Assembly: GCA_003573635.1 (NCBI GenBank)
Contig: QUTJ01031331.1
Span: 1-10,936, forward strand
DNA: 10,936 nt
Source: Goniomonas avonlea
Lineage: Eukaryota; Cryptophyceae; Goniomonadida; Goniomonadaceae
Reading direction: 5' to 3'
Shown: positions 7,429 to 10,936 of the stretch, piece by piece
Layout of the letters: each line of letters begins with the position of its first letter
Numbering within the stretch: position 1 is the first letter of the stretch
The notes under the pieces: generated by a model
What the model saw: only the letters and a program-made list of their open reading frames with translations
The model's database searches: none
Told to the model about the DNA's origin: nothing
Program-made: the position numbers and the translations under genes

Positions 7429-10262
7429 CACCGCGCTCTCCCGTGCCGGTTTTTTGGACCGTGACCTTGTTACTGCTGTCGAGCATCGTTTCCTGCCAGC
7501 GAGTTGCCCGTCATCTTGAACTCCCTGTTCAGATAATCAAACAATACCGAAGGCGAATAATTAATAAATTGTCAGATAGACAAACATACCGCGGTGTGCA
7601 CTAGCAGCTCTGAGTCCACAGCCTCGAGTTGTTGCTTCGAGGAGCTGGGTGTCTCCTCCTGCGCTGCCGGATGTTGCGAGTCGTTTCCACTTGGTGAGTC
7701 CACGGCCTCGAGTTGTTGCGGTGAGACGGCCTCCTCTTGCGCTGTAGGATGTTGCAAGACGTGTCCACCTGGTGCGTCAACGGCCTCGAGTTGTCGCGGC
7801 GTATGGCTGGGTGTCTCCTCTTGCGCTGTCGGCTGCTGCGAGATGTTTCCACTTGGTGAGTCCGCGGCCTCGGGTTGTTGTGGCGTAGAGCCGGCCTGCG
7901 CTGTAGGATATTGCGAGACGTTTACACCTGGTGAGTCTACGGCCTCAACATGTTGAGCCTCCTCTTGTGCTGTAGGACCTTGCGAGACGTTTTCACCTGG
8001 TGAGTTCACGGCCTCGAGTTGTTGCGGCGTATGGCTGAGTGTCTCTTCTTGCGCTGCCGGATGTTGTGATACGTTTCCACCTGGTGCGTCCACGGCCGCA
8101 AATTGTTGCGGTGCAGAGCTGGCCTCGTCTTGTGCTGGATGCTGCGAGACGTTCCCCCCTGGTGCATCGACGGCCTCGAGTTGTTGCGGTAAGTTGGCCT
8201 CCTCTTGCGCTGTAGGCTGTCGCGAGTCGTTTCCACTTGGTGCGTCCACGGCCTCGGGTCGTTGCGGTGGAGAGCTGGGTGCCTCCTCTTGCGCTGTGGG
8301 ATGTTGCGAGACGTTTCTGCCTGGTGCGTCCACGGCCTCAAGTTGTTGCGGCGTGGTGCTGGGTGTCTCCTCCTGCTCTGTTGGATATTGCGTGACGTTT
8401 CCACATGGTGCGTCTACGTCCTCGAGTTGTTGCGGCGTAGAGCTGGATGACTCCTCTTGCGTTGTAGGATGTTGCGAGACGTTTTTTCCACCTTGGTCCA
8501 CGTCCTCGAGTTGTTGCGGCGTCTGGCTGGGTTTCTCTTCGTGCGCTGCTGGATGTTGCGGGTCCAGCGAACCTGAAAGGTCCTTGGCGGGCTCTGTTGT
8601 CATTTCCTGTGCCGCCCAGTGCTGCGTGTGTTGTGTGTGCTGAAGCTGTGGGCCCGACGCTGTGACCACGAAATGTCGAGACCAAGGCTCGCATCTTTCC
8701 TCCTGCTCTGTCGGCAACCCTCCTCGAGGGTCCACAGCTGGCCTGGTTGCAGTTTCCTCTGTTCCCAACTGGGGCATTGTAGCCTCTGGAGGTGAAGGCT
8801 TGCGCGTGCCCGGCAGATGTGAAAATTGTGCTACGGGGTCTCCCGTGGATACTTGATCCACCTGCGCGTTCGACTCGTCATCAACATCGTCCTGCTCTTC
8901 AGCTGCTTGCACGTTCCAGGCCCCCGTAGCCACAACTTCATTTGAATCCTTCTGCTTTGTCATCTTTTTCTGGGAAACGTGCCGGTCTGTTTCCGATTGT
9001 TGGTCTGTGTTCTGAGCGAACTCTTCGACAACCCCAGAGCCTGAAACCGTGCCCAAGGGTGCAATTTGGTGGGTGTCTTCGTCCATGCCATAATCTGGGT
9101 TTGCTTCCTGAGCGCTTCCAGAATGGCTCAAATCCTGCAAGCGTCAGGGTCGTTCTTGTGCATGGTAGTACCAACCTGTGGGCAATGGAAGCCAAATATT
9201 GTCTTGGCCTGGTGTTGGATCACGTCTTGTTGCACCCGCACGGTGTCCTGCACACCTTGCAAGGCTGCTAGGAGCCCCTGCGAAATAGCATCCAGCACGA
9301 TTAGGTTTTACTGGTGATACAAAAGCTACTCACTTGTTTCTCTTTCATAGTATGGCGCCACTGCGTTTCCGTCGCGTTCCTTGAATCGATCTCGCCGCGA
9401 TGCATTCTCTGTGATTTCGTTCGGTTGGCCTCGCTGACGCTGAGACGCTGTTGAAGCTCAGAACACTGTTGTTTCTGCTTTGAAAGTTGTTCCTCTGTCT
9501 CCTTCATGATGCTACGTTGGTGGTCCACAAGCTCTACGCCAGAGTGAGTCGCTGCCAGGGGTTAGTCGACATACTCTTCAGACCCTCGATTGCCTTGGAA
9601 GCTTGCTGATGAAACTGCGTGACGACTGGTTCAGCGATCACAGGTGGAAACAGGCTACTCGCCAAACGCAAGATCTCGATCTCTTTGTCACGGCCCTCAA
9701 CCATTGCTCTCAAGCGTTCGACTTGAGAGCTCACTTCTCGGTGATCGGATGCAAACAGTGTGACACGATCTGCTAGCGCCTGTGCGAGATCATCAAACAC
9801 ACATCGCACGTACCAACACACACAAACCTCATATTTTTGATCAAAGATAACCATCTTTTTGTCTTGGGAAGCTATTTGATCCTGTTTCACAAGGAGCTCC
9901 GTCTGGGCCTCCGTCAGTGCTTTCCGATCGTGTTTCCCTTGGGCTTGCAGCGTGGCAATTTCGTTTTTCATTGCTGCAATGGTCAAGTTCAAACTCAAAA
10001 TATGAGTTTCGTCTGTGAGGATATTCGATGGAGCTCGGAAAACTGCTGAAAATACGTCGGAGAGTGGAGGCAGTGTCTCCATTGTCCTTCGTCCGTGATC
10101 AAAGCTCGATTGAAGGTATTTTTCAACCCACCGCTCACTGACAAACTGCTCTTCCAGCCGAATAATTTTTGTCTTGATCGACGCTAAGGCATCTGCAGTC
10201 ACGGCGGCGTCTTTTACAACTAGTTGCACCTGGGCCCTCAACGTTCCAATGAGCTCTGCCAT
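7366..10262 (-). CDS. Coiled-coil protein with C-terminal degenerate repeat array (six exons)
   Basis: Function unknown. Exons (high to low): 10262-9828, 9779-9575, 9533-9334, 9277-9176, 9134-7590, 7524-7366. Introns are 48, 41, 56, 41 and 65 nt with consistent phases (donors GTTTGT, GTATGT, GTGAGT, GTTGGT, GTATGT). The ATG at 10262 (MAELIGTLRAQ) is the first after an in-frame TAG upstream. The first four exons encode heptad-rich helices (KNEIATLQAQ, ETEEQLSKQKQQCSELQQRL), predicted coiled coil. Exon 5 is acidic, Gln/Pro/Glu-rich and carries the repeat array. The last exon is basic (GRKR, RSRSKKPAR), possibly a nuclear localisation signal. The predicted length is about 881 residues. If the last intron is retained, translation stops at 7572 (about 834 residues). 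No signal peptide or membrane segment is seen. Confidence 0.75.
7429..7571. other. Shared 3' region between convergent genes
   Basis: This stretch follows the TGA (7426-7428) of the GT41-like gene and holds the 3' end or last intron of the opposing gene. On the + strand an AT-rich block near the end carries AATAAA. On the - strand 7525-7589 looks like a 65-nt intron (GTATGT donor, CTGAACAG acceptor). Confidence 0.5.
7563..7568 (+). terminator. Candidate poly(A) signal AATAAA of the GT41-like gene
   Basis: AATAAA lies within TTAATAAATTG about 135 nt after the stop codon. Position and AT-rich context fit a eukaryotic polyadenylation signal, but this lineage may not use that hexamer. Confidence 0.4.
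7605..8517 (-). repeat. Coding minisatellite: about 12 copies of a 72-84 bp unit
   Basis: Each unit encodes a variant of QLEAVDAPGGNVSQHPTAQEE followed by a variable SSTPQ-like spacer. Units are 24-28 residues and differ by substitutions and by whole-codon length changes in the spacer. The frame is kept throughout, which argues for selection on the protein. The opposite strand shows open Cys/Ser-rich frames that are by-products of the repeat. Confidence 0.92.
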
Positions 10263-10416
10263 GACGATGAAATTCGCGGGAAGACCGGGAAGGGTTCGCA
10301 CCAGCTAAGATACAAATCGACTAGAGTAGATCTGGGCAAAGGGGCAAAGGGGCAAATTTGGGCAAACGAGCTCGCTCATGGTCTGGGTTTAATCCGGCAT
10401 ACGCTCAAAACAGGCC
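10263..10416. promoter_or_regulatory. Divergent promoter region between two genes
   Basis: These 154 nt separate the ATG of the - strand coiled-coil gene from the proposed first ATG of the + strand gene, so they probably drive both. They contain four copies of GGGCAAA at 10334, 10342, 10350 and 10360. No TATA box is evident. Confidence 0.5.
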
Positions 10417-10936
10417 ATGCAGAGCAGCGCAGCGACACCTCCACCAATCCCAGATGGAGCAATGCATCGACGTGAAACCTGCTGTGTGCTTTGTTTTCAC
10501 TTTACTGACCAGTTGTCTCAGGCAGGGTTGCACAATGAAAGATTCCCGCGCGGCGGTTCCAGGTCAGTTGTTGCAGATGATCAGCTGCGTTCGTGGGATG
10601 CAACGCTGGTGAAAGTTTGACCACCTGACACCTGTTCCATCACAACAGGCTGCNCGCATCAACGAGGTTGCCAAGATCTTGTTTTAATCACTACAGGTTC
10701 CAATTTCTCTGCTGCTGTTACTTGCTAATGCTCGCGCAGGGACATCTCGCGGTTNCAGTGGCGTTGGACGTCGCAGATTTCCTGGGCGTACTTAGACGAG
10801 CGTGTTTCCTGGGTTTCTTCCACGTACGCGCCTATCTTTGTGAGTATTTGTGCGCTTGCACGCTGCCTTTAAGAACTTGCGGCCGGTCGGCCATATGGCT
10901 AACCACAGTCGTTCGCAACAGGTGTCAGAACTTCCG
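10417..10936 (+). CDS. 5' part of an unrecognised multi-exon gene (runs off window)
   Basis: Proposed exons: 10417-10608, 10649-10680, 10740-10839 and 10922 onward. Introns are 40 nt (donor GTGAAA, acceptor CACAACAG), 59 nt (weak donor GTTTTA, GCTAAT branch-like site, acceptor CGCGCAG) and 82 nt (donor GTGAGT). Phases agree throughout and give ...SWDATL-AARINEVAKIL-DISR-x-QWRWTSQISWAYL...YAPIF-VSELP. Two ambiguous bases (N) fall in exons. The Trp-rich W-x-W-x-S-Q stretch faintly recalls dynein heavy chain linker/AAA1 sequence, but that is too weak to name it. The exact start is uncertain: an in-frame ATG at 10462 is also possible. Confidence 0.42.

Noticed and set aside
7605-8517. CRISPR array
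   Set aside because: Regular repeats are present, but units are 72-84 bp, degenerate, lack distinct spacers and encode a continuous protein in a eukaryotic gene.
7594-8643. Cys/Ser-rich open frames on the + strand (STASSCC-type repeats)
   Set aside because: They are the reverse reading of the coding minisatellite. The - strand frame is longer, continuous with coiled-coil exons, and has coherent splicing.

Overview
The window is nuclear DNA of a eukaryote, most likely a free-living or parasitic protist that I cannot place more precisely. Open frames are broken into short phase-consistent exons. They are separated by GT..AG introns, many of only 37-75 nt, often with a CTAAC/CTGAC/CTAAT branch-like motif near the 3' end. 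There are no bacterial ribosome binding sites or operons. Coding DNA is moderately GC-rich, while flanking DNA and introns carry simple repeats.

Region 1 (about 174-7428, + strand) reads as one long gene of roughly 25 exons and about 1,120 codons. Its N-terminus is a predicted signal peptide followed by a sequon-rich domain I do not recognise. About five tetratricopeptide (TPR) repeats follow, then a GT41-type (O-GlcNAc transferase/SPINDLY family) glycosyltransferase domain. I rebuilt the exons by hand from reading frame, splice sites and phase. Phases agree across almost the whole chain. One junction (about 1416-1505) and one region (4412-4873) have more than one reading. Several residues known to bind UDP-sugar in OGT appear replaced, so this may be a divergent or inactive family member, possibly in the secretory pathway.

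Region 2 (10262 down to 7366 or 7572, - strand) is a six-exon gene. It encodes an N-terminal coiled-coil protein whose large fifth exon carries about 12 degenerate 24-28 residue repeats. It converges on the GT41-like gene, and in the preferred model the two 3' coding ends overlap.

Region 3 (10263-10416) is a compact divergent intergenic region with four GGGCAAA copies. Region 4 (10417 to the window end, + strand) is the 5' part of an unrecognised multi-exon gene, cut by the window edge.

Introns of the GT41-like gene hold the other structure of note: a 23-bp perfect inverted repeat covering a 5' splice site, a CA-rich microsatellite that stays open in the coding frame, a 22-nt minisatellite abutting a 3' splice site, and polypyrimidine tracts.
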